Assembly: GCA_000720375.1 (NCBI GenBank)
Contig: JOAA01000046.1
Span: 30,382-94,381, forward strand
DNA length: 64,000 nt
Reading direction: 5' to 3'
Source: Rhodococcus rhodnii
GTDB taxonomy: Bacteria; Actinomycetota; Actinomycetes; Mycobacteriales; Pseudonocardiaceae
The position numbers were made by a program, and so were the translations under genes. Positions 24,592 to 33,202 of the stretch are shown piece after piece. Within the stretch, counting starts at the first letter, position 1. Each line of letters begins with the position of its first letter. Below the pieces are notes generated by a model. That model did not search any database, was not told the origin of the DNA, and saw only the letters and a program-made list of their open reading frames with translations.

Positions 24592-25510
24592 ATGTCCACT
24601 CCTGAGTCCTCTATGGAGCATGGTGCTGTCGTAGCCGGCTACGACGGTTCCGACGAGGCCCGGCAGGCCACTCTGTGGGCTGCGCGGGAAGCTGTCAGCC
24701 GACAGCGCGGCTTGGTCATCGTGAACGCTGTCGGTTTCCCGTCGCTGGCCGAGCCGGCGGCGATGCCCGCGGAGGTGCTGGTGCCCTTGGACGCTGAGCA
24801 GGCGAGCGTGCGCGAGCACGCCGAGGTCAGGCTCGCCGAAGTGGCGCAGGAGTGCCGCAGGGTATGGCCGGACCTTGCTGTTGCCGTCCATCTGGCTTCG
24901 GGCCGGGCGCCAGATGTGCTGGCCCGCGTCGCGCAGGACGCGGAGCTGCTGGTGATCGGGTCGTCCGGGACTACCCAGGTTGCCCAGAATGCTGCTCGGT
25001 TCGACGGCGGCCGAACTCCTGCATCACTGTCGCCGTCCCGTCGTGGTGGTGCGACATGCCAAGGACCCGGTGCGGGTGGATGGTGGTCACGTCGTGGTCG
25101 GGGTGGACGGATCAAGCGTGAGCGCGCGGGCCATCGGCTTCGCCTACGGTTTCGCCGACCGCCACGGCTGCGAGCTGGTGGCTGTGCACGCATGGTCCGA
25201 TCTTCCGATGGACGCGTTGGAACCGGTACGAACATGGGACTACGACTGGCACGACGTCCGCGAAAAGGGCGATCGGCTACTCGCCGAATCCCTCGCAGGA
25301 CACCAGGAACAGCACCCGGACATCGCCGTGCGCCGGAAAGTCGCCATCGACCGGCCCACCCATGCGTTGCTCGAGCATGCCGAGGGCGCCGTGTTGCTCG
25401 TCGTAGGTAGTCACGGGCGAGGTGCGCTCCGTCGCGCGTTGCTCGGTTCGGTCAGTCACGCCATGGCCTACCACGCCCCCTGTCCCGTGGCCATCGTGCG
25501 CCGCGACTGA
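24592..25510 (+). pseudogene. Tandem universal stress protein, one frameshift
   Basis: Two Usp domains. The first, from ATG 24592, has VVAGYDGSDEARQATLWAA and ends with LLVIGSSGTTQV; the frame then shifts near 24975 (one extra base between CAG and TTG) and continues as LPRMLLGSTAAELLHHC, VVVGVDGSSVSARAIGFA and LLVVGSHGRGALRRALLGSV to 25510. The intact paralogue at 38422-39357 shows the uninterrupted join (GSSGHSALPRILLGSTAAEL). With the base removed the protein would be about 305 residues. Usp proteins bind ATP and help survival under starvation or hypoxia. A base-calling error cannot be excluded. Confidence 0.82.
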
Positions 25511-25825
25511 CGAACTCCAGGGCATCGGCGGTTCCCGGGCGAACCGTCCGGGCCACCCCGCCGCCCACAGCCCTGCAGGGGACGCTGGTTCGTGGTCGAG
25601 CAACACGACGCGTCCGCCCAGCCGAGCGCAGTCGCCATGCACGTGCACAGGTCGAGCAACCTGTCATAGTGGATACTGGTCGTTACAGTCTGTAGCGCTT
25701 TTCAGTCACGTTGTACTGGCATACCGTGGAGACGCAGACTGAACACATCCCATGGTGATGCGTCATTCTGCCGGGTTGAGCAGCTAGCTCGGTTCAGTGA
25801 ATTGTGCGCTGAGAGGAAGCGCCGA
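25511..25825. other. Intergenic, nothing recognised
   Basis: About 315 bases between the stress protein and the STAS gene, without convincing frames. The last 100 bases, somewhat less GC-rich, probably contain the STAS promoter. Confidence 0.35.
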
Positions 25826-26197
25826 ATGAACTCGCGACAATTCGACCCGATCGACCATCTGACGGTGACCGTGACGTCTGTGCGTACGGTGACGACGGTA
25901 GCCGTGTCAGGGGAGATCGACATGACCACGCGAGACGTCATGGCCGAGCAGTTGTTCGAACAACTGGACGCAGCACCCGCAGCCCTGGTGATCGACCTCA
26001 CCAAGATCGAATTTATGGGTTCAGCGGGTCTCGCCGTGCTGATCGAGGCGCATCAACGCACCTCGCAGGGCACCACTTTCGCGATTGTCGCGCCGGATCC
26101 GTCAGCGGCCTGTCGTACTCTCGCTGTCAGCGGTCTCGACCAGTTGCTGCCCGTGCACCACACGATAGATGAAGCGATGCGCAGTCCCGACCGCTGA
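25826..26197 (+). CDS. STAS-domain anti-sigma-factor antagonist
   Basis: A 123-residue single STAS domain: VAVSGEIDMTTRDVM (first strand and helix), LVIDLTKIEFMGSAGLAVLI, which carries the phosphorylatable Ser in M-G-S-A-G, then ATP-like groove residues. Such proteins bind a serine-kinase anti-sigma factor and free a stress sigma factor, or act in light and osmotic signalling. ATG 25826 follows GAGAGGAAG. No partner kinase gene is in the window. Confidence 0.87.
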   Translation: MNSRQFDPIDHLTVTVTSVRTVTTVAVSGEIDMTTRDVMAEQLFEQLDAAPAALVIDLTKIEFMGSAGLAVLIEAHQRTSQGTTFAIVAPDPSAACRTLAVSGLDQLLPVHHTIDEAMRSPDR

Positions 26198-26427
26198 GCG
26201 CGGCATCCCGGGTTTCGGCCCAGGGGCAACAACCGGCCACGACATGGTGACCTTCAGCGGGCACGAGCCCAACGCGTTGCCGTTCAATGTGTTAGAAGTG
26301 TCCATTCCGTACAACGTTGTGCACCTGGCGTTAGCAGCGGCTGCCCAGACGGCAATCGTTTCGAGGTACGACGCCTGCAGGCCGACGGCGCCTGCTTGAG
26401 CGAAGTATTGTCTCGTAGGCAGATCCC

Positions 26428-26628
26428 TCACTCAGCCGACTCACTGTCTACATGCGCCGCGATTGCGCCGATGGTGTCGTAGCTGCCTTCGGGCAGGCGG
26501 CGCAGCCGTTCCCGGGTGACGTTGTCCACGCCGTTGAGGTCGGCCTGAGCCAGGATCTGCCATTTCTGCGCGGGAAACGCCAGACCGTCGAGCGCCCGTC
26601 GCAGCAGCCACACGGTTTTCGTTGTCAT
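26428..26628 (-). CDS. DUF2795-like small protein
   Basis: A 66-residue protein with ALDGLAFPAQKWQILAQADL and RERLRRLPEGSYDTI, the pattern of DUF2795 proteins, which are short acidic proteins of unknown role in actinobacteria. ATG 26628 follows GGAAG. It closes the minus-strand unit that begins with the NADH dehydrogenase-like gene at 28906. Confidence 0.7.
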   Translation of the reverse strand: MTTKTVWLLRRALDGLAFPAQKWQILAQADLNGVDNVTRERLRRLPEGSYDTIGAIAAHVDSESAE

Positions 26629-26648
26629 GGCGTCACTTCCTACCGGTG

Positions 26649-27160
26649 TCACGCCGTGAGGTGCTCGTGGAACCAGTTCGTTGCGAGCCGGGCCACATGC
26701 TCGAGGGTTCCGGGTTCTTCGAACAGGTGGCTGGCCCCGGCGACGACCTCGATGCGCTTCGGCGCGGTAATCAACTGCGCCGCTTGCTGATTGAGCTCAA
26801 GCACCTGCTGATCCAGTTCGCCCACGATCAGGAGCGTCGGTGCCCGCACGTCCGCGAGCGCCGAGCCGGCCAGGTCAGGCCGCCCACCGCGGGACACCAC
26901 CGCCCGCACGGAGCTGTCTCGTGCGGCGGCGCGAACCGCAACTCGGTGGTACGCCGGTCTTCGTCCTCGGTGAGCAAATCCAGCAACAGCGTGGCGAACC
27001 CGTTGTCCTGCAACACTTCGGCCACCGCCCGGTTGCGCAAGCTGTGCCGCGAGCTGCCCGAACCGTGCGCGAACACCACGATTGCCCTGGCATCACCGGG
27101 AACAACCAGGTCACCCGCCAGCTCCGCGCCAGCCGACGAGATGACCACCGGAACAGACAC
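26649..27160 (-). pseudogene. Dienelactone-hydrolase-like alpha/beta hydrolase with internal deletion
   Basis: The N-terminal part from GTG 27160 gives IVVFAHGSGSSRHSLRNRAV (oxyanion-hole HGSGSS) and TLLLDLLTEDEDRRT. The C-terminal part, in another frame, gives VSRGGRPDLAGSALADVRAP with LLIVGELDQQV (acid) and GASHLFEEPG (His). The 70 or so residues between, which should contain the nucleophile elbow G-x-S-x-G, are missing. The gene therefore cannot make an active enzyme. It lies between the DUF2267 and DUF2795 genes. Confidence 0.8.
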
Positions 27161-27163
27161 CAG

Positions 27164-27574
27164 CTACTCCAGTGATCCGCTCGAACCGGCGTCGACCAGC
27201 ACCCGCAGGTCCTCTGGCAACGCGTCACGGACCTTGTTCACGCTCCCGCTCGTGGTCGCGTCACGAAGCACTTCGAGCACGACCCGGGACTGGTAGGCGG
27301 CTTGCGGTTCATCGGTGTACGAGCGCTGCGCCACACGGCGGATGAACTCGTCGCGGCCGAACCGCTCGCCGCTGCCAGCACCGGCCATCGTGACCGTCCG
27401 GCGCAAGTGCTCGCCGATCTCCTGCGGCAGTTCGGAAGCCAGCTTCACCGCCACGTTCTCAGGGATCCGTTCGCCGAGCGTCTCCAGTGTCGCGCGGGTC
27501 GCTCCCTCGGCGTCGCCCCGGCTGGGCAGGTTGGCACGGTTCTGCACCTGCCCGATGAATTCGTCGTGCTGCAT
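27164..27574 (-). CDS. DUF2267-family protein
   Basis: A 136-residue protein with two similar halves: DEFIGQVQNRANLPSRGDAE with ATRATLETLGERIPENVAVK, then GRDEFIRRVAQRSYTDEPQA, the repeat pattern of DUF2267. The role is unknown; in mycobacteria and relatives such proteins accompany universal stress proteins and dormancy-type genes. ATG 27574 follows AAAGGAG. It lies 18 bases after the NADH dehydrogenase-like gene. Confidence 0.85.
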   Translation of the reverse strand: MQHDEFIGQVQNRANLPSRGDAEGATRATLETLGERIPENVAVKLASELPQEIGEHLRRTVTMAGAGSGERFGRDEFIRRVAQRSYTDEPQAAYQSRVVLEVLRDATTSGSVNKVRDALPEDLRVLVDAGSSGSLE

Positions 27575-27592
27575 GCCGTGTCACTCCTTTCG

Positions 27593-28906
27593 TTACTTGG
27601 TCGAGGAAGGCTGGGCAACGCCGTCGGTCTCCGCGAGGTTCACGCGGCCGTTCGGGGGCACCAGGCCGAACTGCACGACTTGGCGGCGTGCCACCACGTC
27701 GGTGACCCAGTCGGTGAGGACCCGCAGCCGGTTGGCTGGCAGTGCCAGGAGGTGATAGCCCCGGGTGATGGCTTTGGCCGGCCATCCGTGCAGTGGGACG
27801 TGCAACGGGTCGGCCACCGCCTGGCCGCCGGCGAGGTCGACGACGAATCCGAGATCACGGTGCCGGTACGCCTTGTGCTGTCCATGGCCGAGGGCGGCGG
27901 CGATGTTGATTCCGGCGACGCGGCCTTGGCGCTGCGCGTGCTGAGCGGTCATCGGGCAGAGCTTGCCGGGGTGGAAGGCATCGGGAACCGCGGCGACATC
28001 ACCTGCGGCGTACACACCGTGTTGTCCAGCAACGCGCAAGTGGCTGTTCACCGTCAGCCGTCCTTGTTCGGTGGGCAGATCCAGTGCCTCCACCAGCGGG
28101 TCGGGCCGTACACCGACGCACCACACCACGGTCCGGGTCGGGATCTCGGTGCCGTCCTTCAGCCGGACGCACTGGTCGGTGACTTCGGCGACGCTGGTTT
28201 CCAGGCGTACGTCCACGTTCCGGTCCCGCAGCACCCGCAGCGCCGGACCGGACAGCCGTTCGTTCAGGCCAGGCAGCACTCGTGGCGCGATGTCGATCAG
28301 CACCCAGCGCACGTCTTGTTCGGTCAGCGTGTCGCGGTGCCGCAGGGCCTGCCGGGTCAGCAGCCGCCCCTGAGCGACCAGTTCGGTTCCGGTGTACCCG
28401 GCGCCCGCCACCACGAACGTCGCCCGGGCGGCGCGTTCGGCCGGGTCGTCGGCCTGTTCGGCGAGTTCCAGCTGACGCAGCACGTGGTCACGCAGGAAAA
28501 TGCTTTCGGCCACCGACTTGAACCCCATCGCGTGTTCCGCGACGCCGGGGATGGACAGCAACCGGGTCACGCCACCCACGGTGAGCACCAGATAGTCCCA
28601 GTCCAGCGTGCGGGACCGTGCTTCGACATCGACCACCGTGCATGTCCGGTCCGTCAGGTCCACGCCTGTCGCGTTTCCCAGCACCACTTGGGTACGGGGC
28701 AGTTTGGTGCGCAGCGGTACGGCGACCCGGCGCGGATCGAGCGTGCCGCCGGCGACTTCGGGCAGTAGTGGCACGTAGAGCATGTAGTCGGCCGGGTTGA
28801 CCGCGATCAACTCGGCCGCGTCGACAGGCAACCGGCGTTCGAGCGTGCGCAGGCAGTGGTAGCCCGCGAACCCGGTGCCGACGACCACGACACGTGGCCT
28901 TGTCAT
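27593..28906 (-). CDS. Type II NADH:quinone oxidoreductase-like flavoprotein
   Basis: A 437-residue FAD/NAD(P)-binding protein. FAD motif VVVGTGFAGYHCLRTLERRL at the N-terminus, NAD motif FVVAGAGYTGTELVA near residue 170, and GVYAAGDVAAVPD for the FAD ribityl contact. The C-terminal 60 residues contain an amphipathic membrane-binding region, as in NDH-2 enzymes, which pass electrons from NADH to quinone without pumping protons. ATG 28906 follows AAGGATG. First gene of the unit NDH-2-like, DUF2267, hydrolase remnant, DUF2795. Such arrays point to low-oxygen or stress energy metabolism; that is inference. Confidence 0.87.
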   Translation of the reverse strand: MTRPRVVVVGTGFAGYHCLRTLERRLPVDAAELIAVNPADYMLYVPLLPEVAGGTLDPRRVAVPLRTKLPRTQVVLGNATGVDLTDRTCTVVDVEARSRTLDWDYLVLTVGGVTRLLSIPGVAEHAMGFKSVAESIFLRDHVLRQLELAEQADDPAERAARATFVVAGAGYTGTELVAQGRLLTRQALRHRDTLTEQDVRWVLIDIAPRVLPGLNERLSGPALRVLRDRNVDVRLETSVAEVTDQCVRLKDGTEIPTRTVVWCVGVRPDPLVEALDLPTEQGRLTVNSHLRVAGQHGVYAAGDVAAVPDAFHPGKLCPMTAQHAQRQGRVAGINIAAALGHGQHKAYRHRDLGFVVDLAGGQAVADPLHVPLHGWPAKAITRGYHLLALPANRLRVLTDWVTDVVARRQVVQFGLVPPNGRVNLAETDGVAQPSSTK

Positions 28907-29128
28907 CGTTGATCATCCTTCGTTTCATTCGGCGGACGGGTATGTCTGCAACTCGCCCTGTGTGTGTTCGAACTGGTGCAAGGGATTCAACGCGTCGGTG
29001 TGGTCACAGTGGACGAACGCGTCAGCACCAGCACCTCGTCGAGATCCTGCGACCCACGCAATGGCCGCGCCATGCGCCGGGCCTCTACCACCGGGGCCAT
29101 GACCTCGGGCTACCCGAACAAGCCCTCG
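28907..29128. other. Intergenic with weak coding traces
   Basis: Upstream of the NDH-2-like gene. On the minus strand the trace HQFEHTQGELQTYPSAE ends at a TGA near 28927 and could be the end of a lost gene, but frame and identity are unclear. Confidence 0.25.
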
Positions 29129-29326
29129 CTAACCGGCCACGGACGGCCGAAACAGCCTTCCGAGCAGATACAAGACCACCACGCCGAAACACTGCTCCGG
29201 CGTCAACGACGGCCCCCACAGGATCACATCCAACCCGGCCAGAAGAAGCAGCCCGTGCAGACCGAGGACCGCGTAAGCGACCGTGAGTGCGGCCGGCAAC
29301 ACCTCCACCGCACTGCCATGGCCCAC
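29129..29326 (-). CDS. Possible small membrane protein
   Basis: A 65-residue frame from GTG 29326 with two hydrophobic segments (LPAALTVAYAVLGLHGLLLL and FGVVVLYLLGRLF) joined by a short polar loop with LWGPSLTPEQ. The amphipathic layout looks real, but there is no clear ribosome binding site and the frame stays open upstream. It may be a complete small protein or the end of a broken membrane protein. Confidence 0.35.
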   Translation of the reverse strand: MGHGSAVEVLPAALTVAYAVLGLHGLLLLAGLDVILWGPSLTPEQCFGVVVLYLLGRLFRPSVAG

Positions 29327-29417
29327 ATTGGTTTGTCGACAACTCATCGCACCGTTCCGATTACAGCCCGGACAGAAGCCACCGGGATACCCTGTAACCG
29401 CCTGGGCAAACCTGCTG

Positions 29418-30587
29418 CTAGCGATGGTCTTCGGGAGTGGTGCGAGTGAGATCCGCCCCTCCGGCGTCAAGGTGGACTCCTAGACCGTGCAGAGTGACCG
29501 CGCGGCTGATATCGCTGGGCGACACGATGCCCACCAAGTGATCGTCGCCGAACACCAACGCGCGACCGTCCGCACAACCGTCCATACGCGACAACAGGGC
29601 CGACAGCGGTTCCTCGGGCTGAGCGCTGGGAACCTCGGCGGATGGGCAGGCCACGTCTCGCAGCGCAGTCGTCGCCCGCCGCGCAACAGGTACCGCCGTC
29701 AAACGGTTGAGCGTGATCATCCCCTGCAACTGGCCCCTATCGTCGAGCACCGGGAACGCCGAGTGCCGACGCACGAACGCGACCTCGTGCAGGAAGTCCG
29801 CCACCGTGCGGTCGGCTCGCACCGTGTCCGGCTGTGCGGTCATCACATCGCGCACGCGCAAGCCGCCCAACGCGGCGCCGGTTTGTGCCTGCTGTTCCTC
29901 GGCGCCGGCCATCGTCACGACGAACAAGCCCAGCACGACCCACCACAGGCCGATCACGTCGTTCCAGACGAGCACCAAGCCGACACCGATCACCAGCAGC
30001 CCGAACACGCGCCCAGCCCGCGCCGACCACACCGCCGCCATCAGCCGATCACCCCGCCATGCCCACACCGCGGCCCGCAGAATCCGCCCGCCATCCAACG
30101 GGGCCGCCGGAATCAGGTTGAACACGGCCAGCAAGACGTTGAGCCCAGCCAGATACATCAACACCGCAATGCCGAGCAGACCAATCCCGATGCCCCAGGC
30201 CAGCCATACCAACACACCGAACACACCACCCACTGCCAAGCTGGTCGCCGGTCCGACCACAGCGATACGAAAGTCCGCACCGGGAGTCCGCGCCTCGCCA
30301 CGCAGTCGTGCCACACCACCCAGCAGCCACAGCGTGATATCCACGACCTCGATGCCGTTGCGTTTCGCGGTCACCGCGTGCGCCATCTCGTGGGCCAGCA
30401 GGGATAGCACGAACAACACCGACGCCACGGCCGCGGCCAGCACATACTCGCCCACCGAGTAGCCGGGAAAGCTGACCGGCAACTGGGCGGACAGGCCCAC
30501 GACCAGCAGTAGCACCACGCCCAGCACGCTCCAATGCGCACCGACCGCCACGCCGGCGATCCGCCCGAACTTGATCGTCGCCCTCAT
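29418..30587 (-). CDS. Site-2-type (M50) membrane metalloprotease with CBS domains
   Basis: A 389-residue protein. Six hydrophobic segments in the first 235 residues carry the zinc motif LSLLAHEMAHAVTAKRNG (H-E-x-x-H) and NLIPAAPLDGGRILRAAVWA, whose Asp is the third ligand. Residues about 250-370 form a pair of CBS domains (VRDVMTAQPDTVRADRTVAD), which usually bind adenine nucleotides. Such proteases cut membrane-bound regulators. ATG 30587 overlaps the stop of the phosphoribosyltransferase gene (ATGA 30584-30587), so the two are co-translated. Confidence 0.9.
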   Translation of the reverse strand: MRATIKFGRIAGVAVGAHWSVLGVVLLLVVGLSAQLPVSFPGYSVGEYVLAAAVASVLFVLSLLAHEMAHAVTAKRNGIEVVDITLWLLGGVARLRGEARTPGADFRIAVVGPATSLAVGGVFGVLVWLAWGIGIGLLGIAVLMYLAGLNVLLAVFNLIPAAPLDGGRILRAAVWAWRGDRLMAAVWSARAGRVFGLLVIGVGLVLVWNDVIGLWWVVLGLFVVTMAGAEEQQAQTGAALGGLRVRDVMTAQPDTVRADRTVADFLHEVAFVRRHSAFPVLDDRGQLQGMITLNRLTAVPVARRATTALRDVACPSAEVPSAQPEEPLSALLSRMDGCADGRALVFGDDHLVGIVSPSDISRAVTLHGLGVHLDAGGADLTRTTPEDHR

Positions 30588-31237
30588 GTCCAGGCCGCCT
30601 CGAGCAGCGAGACGACCTCCTCGTCCGTGGTCTGCGAGAAGTCGTCGTACCACAAGCCAACCGCCCGGAAATCCTCCGGCTTGGCCACGCAAACCACCTC
30701 GTCAGCCTCGGTCTGCAGCATCGCAGCCGATTGCGGCGCGCATACCGGAGCAGCGAAAACCAGGCGGCTCGGCTCCGCCTGGCGCACAGCCCGCAGCGCG
30801 GCCTTCGCCGTGACCCCGGTAGCCAGGCCATCGTCCACAACCAGGACATCCCGGCCGCGCACCGCAACCGGCTCACGGCCTCTCTGATAGTGACGGACCC
30901 GTCGACGCGCCTCTGCCCGCTCGGCGTCGCACACCCGCTGCATGTCGTACGGGCGCAGTCTCAGCATGCGCAACGTACTGTCGTCGTAGAAAGGCGGCCC
31001 GTCCGCTGTCACGGCGCCAACACCGAACTCTGGGTGATCAGGCGCGCCGATCTTCCTCGACACGGCGACGTCCAACGGGGCGCCTAGCTCGCGCGCCACC
31101 TCCGCGGCGACCGGGACACCACCTCGTGCCAGGCCGAGCACCACGGGATCAGACCAGTCCCTATGCCCGAGGTGGTCGGCCAATTGTCGACCGGCACCGC
31201 GCCGGTCAGCGAATGTGCGATATGTGACTGGAGACAT
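30584..31237 (-). CDS. Phosphoribosyltransferase-like protein
   Basis: A 217-residue type I PRTase domain: PVVLGLARGGVPVAAEVARE near residue 32, the PRPP loop VLVVDDGLATGVTAKAAL, and a final segment typical of the large predicted PRTase family next to stress genes (VCVAKPEDFRAVGLWYDDFS). No nucleobase specificity can be read. ATG 31237 starts the unit that continues with the M50 protease. The start nearly abuts the divergent glycine-rich reading frame. Confidence 0.87.
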   Translation of the reverse strand: MSPVTYRTFADRRGAGRQLADHLGHRDWSDPVVLGLARGGVPVAAEVARELGAPLDVAVSRKIGAPDHPEFGVGAVTADGPPFYDDSTLRMLRLRPYDMQRVCDAERAEARRRVRHYQRGREPVAVRGRDVLVVDDGLATGVTAKAALRAVRQAEPSRLVFAAPVCAPQSAAMLQTEADEVVCVAKPEDFRAVGLWYDDFSQTTDEEVVSLLEAAWT

Positions 31238-31241
31238 GGCT

Positions 31242-31436
31242 ATGACGCCCTATGCCGACGTGGGTACCGGTTCGGGTGGACGTTTCGGCTCCGGGTCCGG
31301 CATCGGGCCAGGACCCGGTCGGATCGGCTCGGGATCCGGCACGGGTTCCCGCCCCGGATCAGGTGGCGGCCCAGGATTCGGGGGCGTAGGCGGAAACGGG
31401 CGTGCGGGGACAGGCATCAGCACCTCCTACACCTGA
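31242..31436 (+). CDS. Glycine-rich small protein (tentative)
   Basis: A 64-residue frame from ATG 31242, preceded by GGAG at 8 bases. It is made of Gly, Ser, Pro and Arg repeats (GSGSGIGPGPG, later GPGFGGVGGNG) and ends STSYT. It is oriented away from the phosphoribosyltransferase gene. Low-complexity frames are easy to get in GC-rich DNA, so the ribosome binding site is the only positive sign. Confidence 0.35.
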   Translation: MTPYADVGTGSGGRFGSGSGIGPGPGRIGSGSGTGSRPGSGGGPGFGGVGGNGRAGTGISTSYT

Positions 31437-31492
31437 TCGTCGTGAACTGGGCTTACCCGTGTCCGCAACGGGCAAACGGGTAGTCCGAGGAG

Positions 31493-32089
31493 ATGAGGTT
31501 CGTCCTGCTCGGCGTCGGCGCGATGAACTCGCCCCGGTACCGCCCGGCGGGCCTGCTGCTGTCCTGGCGCGGAAAGCGAATCATGTTCGACGGCGGTCCG
31601 GGCGCACAACCACGCCACCAGATCGATGCCTGGCTGGTCACCGACCAGCAGGGCGAACTCATCCGCGAGATCCGCCGCCTCGCCGAGGCCTACGGGACCA
31701 ATCCGATAGTGGCCACCTACACGCATCAAACGTTGCGCGTTCAGCCGCGCCCCGTCGGCCACACCTCCCATCCGACCTATGGATATCTCCTCGAGTCCGA
31801 CGGAGACCGGGTGGTGTGGGCACCCGAGTTCTGGGAGTTTCCACCGTGGGCAGCCGGGGCGGATCTGATGTTCGCGGACGCTGCCGGCTGGAACCGCGCG
31901 ATTCACTTCGCCGGCAATGTCGGCGGGCACGCCTGCGTGGCCACCACCGCCCGCGCGGCACGTAACCATGGCGTCAAACGCCTGGTGTTCGCACACATCG
32001 GCAGACCAGCCATCCGAGCCATCGACCAGGGCGCCCATCCCGCGTTCGGCGAATGGGGTGTCGAAGGCCGCCTCTACCAACTCCGCTGA
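31493..32089 (+). CDS. Metallo-beta-lactamase-like fold protein without the canonical zinc motif
   Basis: A 198-residue protein beginning MRFVLLGVGAMNSPRYRPAG with IMFDGGPGA, as in the ribonuclease-Z/MBL superfamily, and later GYLLESDGDRVVWAPEF, FADAAGWNRAIHFAGNVGGH and VFAHIGRP. The H-x-H-x-D-H motif expected between these parts is absent; the equivalent region reads IDAWLVTDQQGE. It is therefore a degenerate member, possibly a nucleic-acid or ligand binder. GAGGAG lies immediately before the ATG at 31493, a tight spacing. It stands alone in its orientation after the PRTase/M50 unit. Confidence 0.65.
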   Translation: MRFVLLGVGAMNSPRYRPAGLLLSWRGKRIMFDGGPGAQPRHQIDAWLVTDQQGELIREIRRLAEAYGTNPIVATYTHQTLRVQPRPVGHTSHPTYGYLLESDGDRVVWAPEFWEFPPWAAGADLMFADAAGWNRAIHFAGNVGGHACVATTARAARNHGVKRLVFAHIGRPAIRAIDQGAHPAFGEWGVEGRLYQLR

Positions 32090-32242
32090 GCCTCAGATAC
32101 AAGAGCCCGTCCTGTCCTCGGTCTCCAGCGGCGTGGGATCGACACCGAGATGCCGGGCCGCCCGCCGGATCGTTGCCCAGCACCGTCCGTGAGTGAGCCG
32201 CTGGGGTGCTGGGTACGCGACTGCTTGAGGAGGAGCGAGCCC

Positions 32243-33124
32243 ATGACACCGACGGTAAGGACGTCTTGCATGGAGATCGCCTACCAGGAGGAGGGGAACC
32301 CGCAGGGAACGCCGGTCGTGCTCGTGCACGGCTGGCCCGACGATGTCAGTTGCTGGGACCTGGTCGTCCCGCTCCTGGCCGACGACGAGACGCGAATCAT
32401 CAGGCCGTATCTGCGTGGCACGGGACCGACCCGGTTCCTGGCCGGCGAGACTCTCCGCAGCGGGCAGATCGGCGCGCTGGGGCGGGATCTGGCCGATTTC
32501 CTCGACGCCCTGGCCCTGCGAGAACCGCTGATCGTGGGCCATGACTGGGGCGCTCGCACCGGGTATGTGGTCGCGTCGTTGTATCCCGAACGCCTCTCCG
32601 GCCTCGTCGCGATGTCGGCCGGGTATGCGACCACTGGGGCGCCGTTGCCGTACTCGCTGGCGCATGCCTACTGGTACGAGTGGTTCGTGGCGACCGGGCG
32701 CGGGCGCACCGCGATGCGGGAGGACCGGCGTGAGCTGTGCCGCTACCTGTGGTCGAATTGATCACCGAACTGGAGCTACGGCGAGGAGGAGTTCGCCCGC
32801 GCGGCGGCGTCGTGGGACAACCCGGACTGGGCCGAGATCTCCATCCACGCCTACCTGCACCGATGGGGCGAGGCCGCCGGAGACCCGGCATATCAGGACA
32901 TCGAGGACGAGCTCGCCGAACAGCCGGCGATTCCGGTGCCGGCTCTGGTCGTACACGGCCGGGAAGACGCCGACAACACCCCGGCCACCACCGAGGGTAA
33001 GGACCACCTGTTCACCGGCCCCTACGAACGCCGGGTGCTCGACGGTGCCGGACATTTCGTGCCGCGCGAGGCGCCTGAGGCCACCGCCGAAGCCATTCGC
33101 CGTCTTCTCCCGGCACGGACCTGA
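32243..33124 (+). pseudogene. Alpha/beta hydrolase (epoxide-hydrolase-like) with in-frame stop
   Basis: ATG 32243 follows GAGGAGGAG. The frame encodes VVLVHGWPDDVSCWDLVVPL (H-G oxyanion hole), IVGHDWGARTGYVVASLYPE (nucleophile Asp in G-H-D-W-G-A, as in epoxide hydrolases and haloalkane dehalogenases), then meets TGA at 32759-32761 after CRYLWSN. In the same frame the protein resumes with SPNWSYGEEEFARAAASWDN and ends with LDGAGHFVPREAPEA (catalytic His). A Trp is expected at the stop, so TGG to TGA by one transition is the simple explanation. No reading through or selenocysteine signal is apparent. Confidence 0.85.
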
Positions 33125-33202
33125 GGTCACGAACGGCGATATCGCCGGCACGGCGCGGGTAGCCGATCGGGAACCTCGAGGACTGGAAAGAGGCGAAACG
33201 AC

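Noticed and set aside
23568..24599. Minus-strand 343-residue frame across transaldolase
   Set aside because: Antisense shadow of a gene with complete transaldolase motifs.
31242..31436. Glycine-rich frame as a RiPP precursor or structural repeat protein
   Set aside because: No leader motif, no modifying enzymes nearby; kept only as a tentative small gene.
32759..32761. TGA as selenocysteine codon
   Set aside because: Homologues have Trp here, no Sec insertion element is visible and epoxide-hydrolase-like enzymes are not selenoproteins.
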